From the NCBI GenBank assembly GCA_020632975.1, contig JACKEL010000010.1, positions 149,227-213,226 of the forward strand: 64,000 bases of DNA, read 5' to 3'. A program made the position numbers and the translations under genes. This document shows positions 1 through 9,962 of this stretch, one piece after another. Every line of letters starts with the position of its first letter. Within the stretch, counting starts at the first letter, position 1. The notes under the pieces are model-generated. The model saw nothing but the letters and a program-made list of their open reading frames with translations. It searched no databases and was not told the origin of the DNA. This stretch comes from Myxococcales bacterium. GTDB taxonomy: Bacteria > Myxococcota_C > UBA6777.

Positions 1-1
1 G

Positions 2-1183
2 CAGCCCACAGAGCCTGCGCCTCCCACCAACACCCAACCGACCCAACCGACCCAACCAACGGCTCCAACGCAGCCGACACAGCCCGCTCAACCAAGCAAC
101 TCGCCACTCGATCAGTTCTTGGCCCAAAATCCTGGGGTCAAAACCAACCAAGATATGATCAACGCGGCTTACAAGCACTCGAACAATACCTTCGATGGCG
201 CGACCCGTTTTGTCGAATCCTTGGGCCTCAAGATGAACGACCTTGCGCGTGATCGCAAAGCACCTTTGCAAAGCAACAGTGCTGCGCCCACGCAACCCAC
301 GCAACCCAATCCACCCGTGAATTCGGACATGGAAACCTTGACCAACTTTATCAAGGGCGGTGGTGTGCTTGAGCAAGGCGCCAAAGGCCCCGAAGTCGAA
401 GCCATGCAGCGCGAGTTGACAGCACGCGGCTTTGGCGTCCAAGCAACGGGCGAGTTCGGCCCCACCACAGCCGAAGCACTCAAAAAGTTCCAAGGTGCCA
501 ACAATATCGAGCAGACAGGAAAGCTTGGAGCCACCACGTTTGAGGCATTCCAAAAGCCCCAAGTCCAAGCAAACACCGCGATCCGTGACTTGAATCGCCT
601 GACAACAGAGGCACAGCGCTTCGATTACCTCAAAGCCCTCGCAGAAGCCAATGGTGGCAAGATCAACAACTCACCCAACAAACGCAACATCATCTCTTTG
701 CGTCGCCAAACAGACACAGATGTCAACGGCGGACGCGGTCGCTACGACGACAAGACGTTTGTGATGTGGACAGACTCTAGCGGCAAAAAACATGTGAAAG
801 AGTACGACTCCAACACTGAGCCCAGCGCACAATATCGCGGAAGCATCGGCGTTGACGCGAACCGCGATGGTCGCCTTGACCAAGGTCGCCTCCCTGCGGG
901 CTATTACGAGTTCACCAAAGGTTACTCCTCAAAACTGGGGAACGTCTTGCGTCCCACCCGCGCCACCAACGCAGAGCGCGACACCAACCAAGATGGCCTC
1001 TTCAATGACAATGCTTACGCAAGCGCGGGAGAAAGCATCCTCTTCCACAAAGGTAGCACCAACGACACGGACAGCGCGGGTTGCCAAACCTTCGCTCCCA
1101 ACGAGTGGAACCGCTTTTGGAGCGACATCAACGCTGCTGGAAACCCCGGAACCGTCGGCTATACTCTGATCAACGTCAGCTAA
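2..1183 (+). CDS. Peptidoglycan-binding protein with L,D-transpeptidase-like C-terminal domain (5' partial)
   Basis: The frame is already open at base 2, so the gene starts upstream of the window. The visible N-terminus is a Pro/Thr/Gln-rich linker (repeated TQP). Next comes a short helical segment, then a peptidoglycan_binding_1 type domain at about bases 340-590 with the typical VLEQGAKGPEVEAMQREL and FGPTTAEALKKFQ segments. The C-terminal domain has Asp/Asn-rich loops (DANRDGRLD, DTNQDGLFND) and ends with a FHKG...DSAGCQTF block. A His followed by SxGC resembles the catalytic residues of L,D-transpeptidase-like or phage-type murein enzymes. This suggests a secreted cell-wall enzyme or wall-anchored protein. 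The peptidoglycan-binding domain is fairly sure; the catalytic assignment is an inference from a short motif. The gene converges on the minus-strand gene ending at 1215. Confidence 0.7.
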   Translation, partial: QPTEPAPPTNTQPTQPTQPTAPTQPTQPAQPSNSPLDQFLAQNPGVKTNQDMINAAYKHSNNTFDGATRFVESLGLKMNDLARDRKAPLQSNSAAPTQPTQPNPPVNSDMETLTNFIKGGGVLEQGAKGPEVEAMQRELTARGFGVQATGEFGPTTAEALKKFQGANNIEQTGKLGATTFEAFQKPQVQANTAIRDLNRLTTEAQRFDYLKALAEANGGKINNSPNKRNIISLRRQTDTDVNGGRGRYDDKTFVMWTDSSGKKHVKEYDSNTEPSAQYRGSIGVDANRDGRLDQGRLPAGYYEFTKGYSSKLGNVLRPTRATNAERDTNQDGLFNDNAYASAGESILFHKGSTNDTDSAGCQTFAPNEWNRFWSDINAAGNPGTVGYTLINVS

Positions 1184-1214
1184 TCGAGCCGCCCATAGAC
1201 CCCTCTTCTGCGCG

Positions 1215-3335
1215 TCAAGGAGCAACCTTCTTTGCGCAACTGATCCCCACAGCATCCACAACATCCCCAACATATCCGCGAAATCCAACCGCCACCTGTC
1301 CTTGCGGGCAAAACTGCTCGAACCACTTTCCTTGCACTTCCCCCACAGGAGGTCTCCGCAAGATCTGTTGCCATGCACGCAAAGGCCGGTCTTTCGGCAA
1401 AGATGAAGGCCGAGAGCTAGCATGCGAATGAGGGACGCCACAGTACACCCCCCAACCACGCACCAAATGATCTGCATAACCGTAAAGCCCGACAACATAC
1501 TGATTGGGAGCGCAAAGTTGTCGAAAGCTCTCCCCCTTTTTGGGCTTGCGTCCAAAAGGAGGTCCAGAAAACCGCTCGCGTTGTCCCTTTTCTTTGCGAC
1601 ATTGAGGGAGGATGCGAGCAAGAGAGTGCCCCATCTCGCCTGAGAATCCGCGAAGAACAAAGCCTTTTGGACAGTCCCACGCGCTCCAAATCCCCCCAGA
1701 GCCACCCGCCCCTCGAACGATGACATCTTCTCGCTCAGAACGAAGAACACGATAGATCCACCAGTAACGCAGACGAAAGATATGCTGCAAGGCAGGATGT
1801 CGCTGCGCCTCAAGAGGTTCTTTTGGAGAGCGGATCACCAAATAATCCCAAAGGAACAAGCTGCCCCCGCTCAACGAACGCCCTGGAGCACGCGGAGGGA
1901 ACATCCCTCGACGATAGCCCACAGCATTGTAAGGCGTTCGAGCAAAGTTTACATCCGTCAAACCACCCGTATAGACGGCGTTTAGAGACTTGACCACATA
2001 CCACAAGGCACGAGAAGAAAAGACGCGATTATAAGGGCGTAAATCCACAACATGCACCTTGCTTTTGGGTGGCATCTTGGCAAAGACAGTGATCAAAGGC
2101 CCGACATGTTCGCGCATATACGTCGACGTGCGATGAGAAACGAAGAGCGGATACGCGATAGAGACAGCAACCACAGGCACAAGCAAAGATGCCACGGCCC
2201 CAACAAAAACAACCCTTTGTGACGCAAAGAGCAACAGCAACAAAAGGATGGGCAGTCGCTCAGCAATCAAATACATGTCGTGCATGTGCGAGGGCAGAAA
2301 GAGATAAGCCAACAACACAAATCCAACCAAGACACCCAACAGATGCTTGTCGAGCCACGCCCGTAGATCTCCCCACCACCCCAACGTCTCGGGCACCTGC
2401 AAGGCCAAAAAGTCTTGTCTTTTTCCTATCAAAAACAACAAGAGACACAAGCCCAAAAGATAGAAAAACAGAGCATCATCCGCCTTGGAATCAAGGAACA
2501 TGTGCGTGCTGTCATGGAAGAGACGATCCACACGCCACCCGATGCTGCGATACACAAAGCCAAAACGCCCCTTGGCGTTGAGAAAAGCCGCTCCATGCGC
2601 AGTTTTCTCTTGTAAGACCAGCTTTCTCATGATCCAAAATGCAAAGGGCATACTCGCAGGAAGAAAGACCCACATGCGCAAAAGCCCGCGCCATCGACGT
2701 ATCGAAGCAAGTAAGACCACACAACACAGTCCTGCCCCCACCAAAAAGCCGAACAGATGGGCATGGAACAGCAGCGTCAGGCACAAAGCCAACGCCAGCC
2801 CTTTCAAAGCTCCCCCACGCAAAGCATAAAGGCGCGCCAAAGCCAGCGCCCCCAAAAGAAAAGGGATGCTGATCAAGTAGTTGAGTAATCCGACGGTGTA
2901 CATCGCCCCAAAGACCAAGGGCGAAGAAGCAAGCGCCAGCCACGGGGAGCGCTGAAAAGCCCGACAGAGCGCCAAGATTGCAAGAGGCGTCCCGACCACA
3001 TAAAAACTCAACCACCCACGAACCAAGTGGACAGAAGAGATATTTCCTCCCAACCACCAAGCACTTGAAAGAGCAAGCGAGTTGGGCTCCATAAACAAGT
3101 GTAGATGGTAGGTTTTTTGATAGATGGTCGAGGGGTCATGGTAACGCCCTGCGATATCCAACATCTCGATCCAAGCAACGCTATCTTGGCCAAAAGGCCA
3201 GACAGGTGCCCACACAACCGAAAGATGGCACAAAAGGACGATGCCAAACCAAAGAAGGAATGTTGTAGAGGATGGCGCAAAAACTTCGGTGGATTCGGGA
3301 CTTCGCGACACAGAGGATCTTGGACTCTTGTGCAT
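1215..3335 (-). CDS. Polytopic membrane protein, glycosyltransferase-like, with C-terminal Cys repeats
   Basis: The product is 706 residues with about ten hydrophobic segments in the first 430 residues, a topology like GT-C-fold glycosyltransferases or other envelope polysaccharide membrane enzymes. I see no decisive catalytic motif. The C-terminal soluble part has three related beta-type repeats bounded by cysteines: CPKGFVLRGFSG, CAPNQYVVGLYGYADHLV and CPQGQVAVGFRGYVGDVVDA. They follow a C-x(5)-V-x-G-x(2)-G...C pattern. An upstream in-frame TTG exists, but I chose the ATG at 3335. The gene starts about 30 bases after the sulfatase gene on the same strand, so the two probably form an operon acting on envelope glycans or polyol-phosphate polymers. 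The exact function is unknown. Confidence 0.6.
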   Translation of the reverse strand: MHKSPRSSVSRSPESTEVFAPSSTTFLLWFGIVLLCHLSVVWAPVWPFGQDSVAWIEMLDIAGRYHDPSTIYQKTYHLHLFMEPNSLALSSAWWLGGNISSVHLVRGWLSFYVVGTPLAILALCRAFQRSPWLALASSPLVFGAMYTVGLLNYLISIPFLLGALALARLYALRGGALKGLALALCLTLLFHAHLFGFLVGAGLCCVVLLASIRRWRGLLRMWVFLPASMPFAFWIMRKLVLQEKTAHGAAFLNAKGRFGFVYRSIGWRVDRLFHDSTHMFLDSKADDALFFYLLGLCLLLFLIGKRQDFLALQVPETLGWWGDLRAWLDKHLLGVLVGFVLLAYLFLPSHMHDMYLIAERLPILLLLLLFASQRVVFVGAVASLLVPVVAVSIAYPLFVSHRTSTYMREHVGPLITVFAKMPPKSKVHVVDLRPYNRVFSSRALWYVVKSLNAVYTGGLTDVNFARTPYNAVGYRRGMFPPRAPGRSLSGGSLFLWDYLVIRSPKEPLEAQRHPALQHIFRLRYWWIYRVLRSEREDVIVRGAGGSGGIWSAWDCPKGFVLRGFSGEMGHSLARILPQCRKEKGQRERFSGPPFGRKPKKGESFRQLCAPNQYVVGLYGYADHLVRGWGVYCGVPHSHASSRPSSLPKDRPLRAWQQILRRPPVGEVQGKWFEQFCPQGQVAVGFRGYVGDVVDAVGISCAKKVAP

Positions 3336-3367
3336 GAAACACAACTCGCGAATTTTTGGGGGGGGAA

Positions 3368-5755
3368 TTAGCGCGTGATCGGAATTGAAACCAGCAACAA
3401 GCGGCCTTTTTTATCGATCTTGAAGCGGCCAAGGTTGCGATAAGGCATACGCCCATCCGCACGCGACCACATCCCAAGATAGATATTGACGCGACTCCCC
3501 ATCCACTGATCCGCAGGGACATGGATCTCTTGTTCATCGATGATGTACGTCCCTGGCTTCCATTTATCGGGCGTGAGCACACCACCGCCAGGGTTGTGGT
3601 CTCCGTTCACAAAGTGAAAAGGTCGCGTGGGTTCGATATGAAAGAACAGATTCCACTTACGAGGGATCGGCCGCAAAGCCTCGAAGATGTAAGTGATACG
3701 AATGGTCCCACCACGTGAGGCAGAGGGGCTTTCCAGCGAGTAGCCCACCACGCGGGCGTAATCTCCAAAGGTGACACCCACCGTTTTTTGGAAGCGAGGC
3801 ATCGTCGAAGAAACCGCTTTGGCCACACGTGCCTCGTCTGCTTTTCGATAGACGTGATTCACTTCCGCTTTCCAACGCAACAGACGCTTCTCGATCACAT
3901 CGAGGTTGGGGCGCTTGAATCCCTTCGCAAAGTACAAGTTTTTGGTCTCAAGGGGATCTTTGACCAGATCGTAGATCTCCCAAGGACGGTGCTTGTAGTG
4001 ATAGATGTACTTGTAGTTTCCTTCACGCAAAGCCATACACTGGTTTTCATACCAACAACTATGGTGCGTGGGTCTGTTGGGCGAGACAGGCTGAAGCAGA
4101 CTTTTTCCAGGAAGTGTCCCACCTTCCAAACGCAGGCCAAGCAGCTCAAGGACCGAAGGCAACAAGTCCACTTGAAGGCGAGGGCCTTTGATATCTTGGC
4201 GGCCCTTGTTGAAGCTAGGTGCGTAGATAAAGGCCGGGATATGCAGACCTTCTTCCCACATGATGTTGTCGTGCTGACGCCGTCCGTGCTCGCTAAATGC
4301 CTCGCCGTGATCGCCCACAAACACAAAGATGGTGTCCTTCATCATGCCCCGTTTTTCGAAGCCTTTGAACAGGTCACGCAGAAAATCATCAACGTAGTAC
4401 AGCGAGTTGTAGTAGGAGTTCAGCTCGGGATCACGGCTCTTGGTGTAGAGGCGTTTGCGGAAACGCATGGGGGTCGTGTAGGTGTGGTGAGAAACCAAGA
4501 AAAGATAGCTCATAAAGAACGGACGATCGCGGTGTTTGTCGATCCAGTGAAGGCTGGGTTTTAGCAAGATGCGATCTTCATAACCGAAGTAGTTGGTTTT
4601 ATCGAAGCCACGGGTACTTAGATCTTCGTGACCGCGCAACATATCAAAGCCCATGTTGGCGACCATCTGCGAACGTCCTTCAAAGTGGTTGGTCGCTGAC
4701 TGGAAGAAGACACTGCGATAACCCACTTGTTTCAGCAGAGAAGGCAAGCAACGTGTAGGGATACCATTCTTTTCGCCTTCGTCCGAATCAACCGTTACTT
4801 TGGGAAAGATCCCACAAAGCATGGTGACCAGCGCTTTGGAAGTGTGCGGGATCACGGTGGACATGTGCTCGACAAAAAAGCTTTTTTTCGCGATCTCGTT
4901 GAGAAACGGCGTCGTGTCCATCTTGGGCGCATGAGGATGTTTGCCCACAAGCTTTTTGTAAGGTGTCAGAGAACGCGCTCGCTGCGACTCCAACAAGATA
5001 AACACAACATTCTTTTTCTTCATCCGAGAGGTCGGCACCGCACGCAAGCGATGTCCCTGAAACAGCATCCCCTTGGAACCAACCGTCCCGATATCGGGGT
5101 CTTGGCGGAACAGATACTCAAACATCCCCCCAACGATCCGCACGTAGAGGTTGTGCGAGAGGGTTTGTAAGTCACCGCGCATCTGATGTTCTGGGGCCAT
5201 CGTCGTGATCAAAGCAACGACAAGACCAACGTGAAAGAACCAACCTGGCGTTTGTTTCTCACGTTGCGGGGAAGCGTCCAACCAAGCAGCGATCTTGGGG
5301 CGACGCATCCACCAAACAGGCAAGAACATAAACAACGGTGGCAAAAGCAAAAGTAAGATGCGCGGTCCTTTGGCTTGGTTGATAAAGACTTGCAACGTCG
5401 CAGGGTCCGCAAGGCTACGCAGACCATATTGCAAGAGGAACCAATCGCCCGAAGTCCCCGTGATCATAAAAAAGCCGTGCTCGACCCCAGCCAAAAGCAT
5501 GAGAAACTGCGAAGACAACGCGAGCAACAACAGCCACTGAAAGCGCCATCTAGACATATGCTCCAAGAGCATCATAAAAAGGACGGCAAAGCCCAAGAAA
5601 AAAAAGATGTCCCAACGCAACCCCTCAAACAACACGAGGGATTGAAAAGAGCCTGCCACTTTCCGCAGCTTCCAGATCTTGAGACCACAAGCAAACGCCA
5701 ATACAGGCCCCAACCAGAGCAATACAGGCAACCAAGTACGACGAGAAAATAGCAT
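3368..5755 (-). CDS. LTA synthase-family membrane sulfatase (phosphoglycerol transferase-like)
   Basis: The product is 795 residues. The N-terminal 200 residues hold about five membrane helices. A sulfatase/alkaline-phosphatase-fold domain follows: FILLESQRARS near residue 250 (first metal-site motif), PHTSKALVTMLCG (the region of the nucleophile Ser/Thr), FLVSHHTY, and FVGDHGEAFSEHG near residue 480 (metal-binding Asp-His). This is the architecture of lipoteichoic acid synthase and related phosphoglycerol or phosphoethanolamine transferases that act outside the inner membrane. A C-terminal beta-rich domain of about 130 residues is an addition to the core. Start ATG at 5755 has GGAGAGG just upstream; a more distal TTG was not chosen. 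The gene lies directly upstream of the membrane glycosyltransferase-like gene. The true substrate cannot be told from sequence. Confidence 0.8.
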   Translation of the reverse strand: MLFSRRTWLPVLLWLGPVLAFACGLKIWKLRKVAGSFQSLVLFEGLRWDIFFFLGFAVLFMMLLEHMSRWRFQWLLLLALSSQFLMLLAGVEHGFFMITGTSGDWFLLQYGLRSLADPATLQVFINQAKGPRILLLLLPPLFMFLPVWWMRRPKIAAWLDASPQREKQTPGWFFHVGLVVALITTMAPEHQMRGDLQTLSHNLYVRIVGGMFEYLFRQDPDIGTVGSKGMLFQGHRLRAVPTSRMKKKNVVFILLESQRARSLTPYKKLVGKHPHAPKMDTTPFLNEIAKKSFFVEHMSTVIPHTSKALVTMLCGIFPKVTVDSDEGEKNGIPTRCLPSLLKQVGYRSVFFQSATNHFEGRSQMVANMGFDMLRGHEDLSTRGFDKTNYFGYEDRILLKPSLHWIDKHRDRPFFMSYLFLVSHHTYTTPMRFRKRLYTKSRDPELNSYYNSLYYVDDFLRDLFKGFEKRGMMKDTIFVFVGDHGEAFSEHGRRQHDNIMWEEGLHIPAFIYAPSFNKGRQDIKGPRLQVDLLPSVLELLGLRLEGGTLPGKSLLQPVSPNRPTHHSCWYENQCMALREGNYKYIYHYKHRPWEIYDLVKDPLETKNLYFAKGFKRPNLDVIEKRLLRWKAEVNHVYRKADEARVAKAVSSTMPRFQKTVGVTFGDYARVVGYSLESPSASRGGTIRITYIFEALRPIPRKWNLFFHIEPTRPFHFVNGDHNPGGGVLTPDKWKPGTYIIDEQEIHVPADQWMGSRVNIYLGMWSRADGRMPYRNLGRFKIDKKGRLLLVSIPITR

Positions 5756-5921
5756 CCTTGCCTCTCCAACACAGAAACAGACAACACCAAAGAGCAAAGC
5801 CTTGGGTTATGAACCAAAAGACCGCGTCTTGACAAGAGGATGCGCGAAAAAAACAAAGCTATCCCAGAAAGATCCCAAAGTCTTTCAACCACCCCCAAGT
5901 CGCCACCAAGACTAGAGATTC

Positions 5922-7829
5922 TTAGAACAGCACCTGCTCAAACTCTTGTTTTGCACGGGCGATCGGGTCTTCGACGCGACTGAGCTCTTGGCGAAAACGC
6001 CTTATCATCCGCGTAAGCCTCGAAACAGCCGTCTTTCCAAGATCGAGGTCGCTGGCTCGATAGCCCCCAAAAGCGTCCATCGCCCCCAGCCCTTCAAGAG
6101 AAACCCCTTGAAGCATCGCCTCGATCGCTGTGCAACCTTCCAAGGCTGGCCGATTTTTGGCATAAGCCCACGCCAAAAGGTGCTCTGTTGCCGCCAACAA
6201 CACGGGTCCAACGAGCTTGGCAAAGATCTGCGAGATGCGTGCTTGCGCCTTTCCATCGTGGTGCAACAGAAGCGGAACGAAACACTCAGCGTCGCCCAAA
6301 GCAGGATTCAAGCTCCAAAGCGACAGATAGGCCAAAAGCTCCTCATCACTTTTGGCAGAAACGTCTTGCAACCACGCTTGGAAGTGCTTGCGAAACTCCA
6401 AAGAGCGCACCCCTCCTTTCCCTTCAAGAGCTTGTGCCGCGATGCGCCAGCTCTCAGGAAATGGCCCCAAAAAAGGAAAGATCTGCGCCAAAGCCCCCTG
6501 CTCATTTGGCCAAATATCGGCATTTTCACCCGCATTGCACAGTGCCAAAGCGATCCGCTTTTTGGTGGCCTCTTCTCGCACGACATCCAACAAAGAGAGA
6601 AGAAAAGGCCCACAGCTCGGATCTTTCCAACGAGGAAGCTGGTCGATCGCAAAACGCATCGCGCCTTCGTCGCCTCCCCAAGGACGCATCATCCAAGAAG
6701 CACACACTTTCCCAAAAGAGTCAGGGTGCCGCAACGTCGCCAGAGCATAGACCGCTCGCTGCCAAAGCGTGTGATCGCCATCCTCTAAAAAGCTTTCAAG
6801 TTCCGCGCGAAAATGCTCCACCAAAGGCACAAACCCATCGACGGCCTGACACCAAAGCTGCTTGTTCGCAAGGCATCTTCCATGCGCGGTACGTTGAGAA
6901 AGCTGTGGGATCAACTTGTTGCAAAACTCTTGCACACGACGGTTTGCATCTTGATACAAGTCGGGTTGCGTTTCAGCCCATCGTTCGGAGAGTTCGCGCC
7001 ATTGATCACCAAGGATGCGCAGCAGATCCAAAGAGACCTGCCCTTTGTGGGCACCTGTTTTGTTGTCCAAAAAGGGATAAGAAACCTTGTCGATCAGGAG
7101 CTCAACTTGCGGAAGGAACAAGGCATCCCATTTTTCTTTTACGACCAGTTTTGAGAGTTCTGCGAGCGCATAATCATTTGTCTTATTTTTATGTAAGTAA
7201 GCCACTGCAACCGCGAAAGCTCTCGTAGAATCGAGTGTATAAAGCACCCCAAAAGCGCGTTGCAGATAATGAGAAGAGATACTGTCGTCGAGCAAACAAC
7301 CTTCCAATTTCTCGGCAACTTCGCTCCCTGCGTCAGCGGGAAGCATGTCCATCAGCGTATAAAAATGCTGGTAGCGAGGCGACTTGCTCAAAAAGATCTT
7401 GCCCAAAAGCGCGCGTTGTCGTGGGGCATTCGAACACCTCATCTCCCAAAAAAGAAAGTAGGGATTCTCATTCAACTTCTCGAATGTCTCGAGCAACAAA
7501 GCCTCCACACACGCCACAGCACGCGCGTGTTTTGATTTGGTTCGCTCGCCCCAATGCAAAAAGTACCTGAGGAATTCTCGAAAGATCCTTGTACGTGTCG
7601 GGCTTTTCAACTCGCTTTCCAAGAGCATATACGCAAGAAGGTTTGCAGCAACCTCCGTCTCATCCTCGTGAACCCAGCCTTTTGTCACGTCTTCCAGAAT
7701 AGAGAAAATATTCTTCGACAGATCCGTCTCTGTTTCAAGGATGGCCGCTTCAAGCGATGCAAAGCTCTCGGACTCGATAGTACGTTCAGGATAGGGAAGA
7801 AGAGAAAAATCAAAGACTTTTTCTGACAT
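5922..7829 (-). CDS. Hypothetical helical-repeat protein (paralogue of the upstream gene)
   Basis: The product is 635 residues, soluble and largely alpha-helical, with no signal peptide and no recognised catalytic motif. Regularly spaced Leu/Ala/Trp-rich helices (e.g. LWQRAVYALATLRHPDSFG) suggest HEAT/ARM-like repeats, so a scaffold role is possible. The C-terminus (LTRMIRRFRQE ... FEQVLF) matches the neighbour's C-terminus (LARLIRRLRLE ... FEEALF), so the two are probably tandem paralogues. Start ATG at 7829 has GGGAG about ten bases upstream, inside the end of the preceding gene. Only six bases separate the two genes, so they are translated from one transcript. I do not recognise the family. 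Confidence 0.6.
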   Translation of the reverse strand: MSEKVFDFSLLPYPERTIESESFASLEAAILETETDLSKNIFSILEDVTKGWVHEDETEVAANLLAYMLLESELKSPTRTRIFREFLRYFLHWGERTKSKHARAVACVEALLLETFEKLNENPYFLFWEMRCSNAPRQRALLGKIFLSKSPRYQHFYTLMDMLPADAGSEVAEKLEGCLLDDSISSHYLQRAFGVLYTLDSTRAFAVAVAYLHKNKTNDYALAELSKLVVKEKWDALFLPQVELLIDKVSYPFLDNKTGAHKGQVSLDLLRILGDQWRELSERWAETQPDLYQDANRRVQEFCNKLIPQLSQRTAHGRCLANKQLWCQAVDGFVPLVEHFRAELESFLEDGDHTLWQRAVYALATLRHPDSFGKVCASWMMRPWGGDEGAMRFAIDQLPRWKDPSCGPFLLSLLDVVREEATKKRIALALCNAGENADIWPNEQGALAQIFPFLGPFPESWRIAAQALEGKGGVRSLEFRKHFQAWLQDVSAKSDEELLAYLSLWSLNPALGDAECFVPLLLHHDGKAQARISQIFAKLVGPVLLAATEHLLAWAYAKNRPALEGCTAIEAMLQGVSLEGLGAMDAFGGYRASDLDLGKTAVSRLTRMIRRFRQELSRVEDPIARAKQEFEQVLF

Positions 7830-7835
7830 CGATTC

Positions 7836-9665
7836 TTAGCTCCCTTCAAAGAGGGCTTCTTCAAAGACTTGTTGGGTCACGCGCAACGGTGGGGCTCCCT
7901 CCAGACGCAAACGGCGGATGAGTCGAGCGAGTCGCAAGAGACTTTGACGATCGAAAGACAGCATCGCGATGGCCTCCTCGCTAGGGGGCAGATATCGCTG
8001 CTCGATGCCTTCTTCCAAGGTCAAGATCCGCGAAACCACCTCCGTTATCCCTTCTTCTGCATGTGTAAGTGCCCATGCCAAGAAGGATTCCAACATCTCA
8101 CAAAGCGAACCAATCCGCCACTGCGCCAAAAGTCCACAGACAACGCGCTGAAGCGTTGGCGAAGTATGCAGAGACCACGTCACCAGAGAAGAAGGCTCGC
8201 ACAACAAAGGCTCTGCCTTGCACAAGGCCAAAGCCGCCCACAGCTCGTCCTCGCTTTCGGGCTCGCGCAAGATTCGACGAACATCGTTTGTCAACGAAAG
8301 CGTTGTAAGCCCGCCATGTTGTTGCAACAATTGCCAAAAGTAGATCCAAGTCTTGAGAGAAGCCGAACGCAACGTATCGCGGCATCGATACATCCCATGC
8401 GCGAGCCCTTGCCACAAGCTTTCGTCCTCAAAAAATCCCTGAAGATCCCGCATGATCAGACGCAAGGAAGGAATAGGATGAGGCCGCAAGAGATGCGCCA
8501 ACAAAGCATCCGTCAAAGCGGGGCCTTTTTGTGTGGAGAGCAGCGACAACAAGATAACTTGTTGGTCCACAGTAAAGCGCTCCCAAGAATCCATCAAAAC
8601 GGGGATCTCCGCATCTTCTCGAATCAACCAAAGCGTTCGATAAGCCAAAAAGCTGGATTGACCGCGTTCCATCGAAGCCACTTTTTCCAAAGCAGGTCGC
8701 ATCGAAGACGCAAACAACGGATTTGTGAGCAAGTGTCGATGGATCAGAGAAAATCCAAAGGCCTTTCTCTTGTGGCCCCACCGCGAGAGGGTTTCCACCA
8801 TGATCTCAGACATCTTCTCTAGGCACTTTTGCCAAGTCGCTCCCACACTCGCCAAAAGCTCCTCGCGAACGACGTCTTCCAAAAGCGCCAAAGCATCGTG
8901 CAAACAAACAAAGGTCTCTGAGACATCAAGAGAAAGCAGACGTCGCTGTCGTATCCACGCCCAAAACCATCGGATACCTCGATCGATCAGGTCGGTGTAT
9001 TGGCGATTTACGAAGATATGCGAAAGAAAGAGCCCGAGTAATCCGTAGATATCGCCAGACAGCCTTTGCAACGTGTAGAACAACACTTCCTTTTCTTCGG
9101 GAGATCGGAGTTCACAGAATTTAATCAACAGGTTGTGAAACTCTGGACTACCACATGGAAACTCTCCACTGAGGAGCTCATCGCGCCAATAGGGAGCGGT
9201 TTGGACCAAGTGACAGCGCGCAGAAAAGTTACTCAACCATGGTATCCGTTGTTTGGAGGGCTTGCTCTCAAGGGTCATGCAGAGAACAGGCGCAAGCCAA
9301 GAAGGAAGGCTGATGGAGACCCTTCGCCACAGAGCCGCAGAGATCGAATCCTCTCGACCCGCCCACGAAGAGGCCAGCGCCATCAGTTTCTCAGGCTTTG
9401 CACGCTTCCCATCTTCGAACTGCATCCAGTGGTAGTCCAGCAAAGAAATCACAAGAAACCCCAAGCCTTTTTCGTTGACGGCTCCGTTCAAATGGCGCTT
9501 GATGTTCCTGTCCACCTCTTTGGCGGCGGGTCCGCCAAGATAGAGTTCCAATCGACGGTCTAGCTTCTGACGCAAAGGGGATTCGCGGAAGTCCTCGAAA
9601 AGCATCGCTTGTAAGGCTTCAATCCATTCGACTTCTTTCTGCTCATCTTGCTCAAGCCTGTTCAT
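7836..9665 (-). CDS. Hypothetical helical-repeat protein (first of tandem pair)
   Basis: The product is 609 residues, helical, rich in Leu, Trp and Arg, without signal peptide or membrane segments. Repeating paired helices fit a HEAT-like solenoid. Its C-terminal 100 residues align by eye with the downstream paralogue (FLAWAL ... LARLIRRLRLE ... FEEALF). Start ATG at 9665 is preceded by GGAAGGA at a good distance. It is the first gene of a two-gene operon and is divergent from the secreted protein gene at 9963. No function is assigned. Confidence 0.6.
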   Translation of the reverse strand: MNRLEQDEQKEVEWIEALQAMLFEDFRESPLRQKLDRRLELYLGGPAAKEVDRNIKRHLNGAVNEKGLGFLVISLLDYHWMQFEDGKRAKPEKLMALASSWAGREDSISAALWRRVSISLPSWLAPVLCMTLESKPSKQRIPWLSNFSARCHLVQTAPYWRDELLSGEFPCGSPEFHNLLIKFCELRSPEEKEVLFYTLQRLSGDIYGLLGLFLSHIFVNRQYTDLIDRGIRWFWAWIRQRRLLSLDVSETFVCLHDALALLEDVVREELLASVGATWQKCLEKMSEIMVETLSRWGHKRKAFGFSLIHRHLLTNPLFASSMRPALEKVASMERGQSSFLAYRTLWLIREDAEIPVLMDSWERFTVDQQVILLSLLSTQKGPALTDALLAHLLRPHPIPSLRLIMRDLQGFFEDESLWQGLAHGMYRCRDTLRSASLKTWIYFWQLLQQHGGLTTLSLTNDVRRILREPESEDELWAALALCKAEPLLCEPSSLVTWSLHTSPTLQRVVCGLLAQWRIGSLCEMLESFLAWALTHAEEGITEVVSRILTLEEGIEQRYLPPSEEAIAMLSFDRQSLLRLARLIRRLRLEGAPPLRVTQQVFEEALFEGS

Positions 9666-9962
9666 ACCCCTGTTCCTTCCGTCTCTTCAGAGCTTTGGCG
9701 CACAACACAAAAGAAAATGATTTGGTGCCCCAACACAACGAACCACCCTTGCCCGAAGTTCGCTTCCTAGAAAAAGCCTTGCCTTGGGATCTTGTGAAAC
9801 ATTTCCCAGACCACCCAACAAAAAACGTCCTTGTTCCCGCAGCTACAAGTCACCACATTGAAGCCTTGCAGAGAGACTTTAATGCGCGTAACCTCTCGCT
9901 CCACAAATCCGCGCAACAAGCGTCCACTTCGCGACTAGATGTTGGCTATGGAGAATTTTTCT
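9666..9962. other. Divergent intergenic region
   Basis: About 300 bases lie between the minus-strand helical-repeat operon and the plus-strand secreted protein gene, so it should hold promoters for both directions. I see no strong -35/-10 pair, repeat or RNA structure. A frame open across it in the plus direction (from 9695) runs out of frame into the next gene and does not look coding. Confidence 0.4.
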
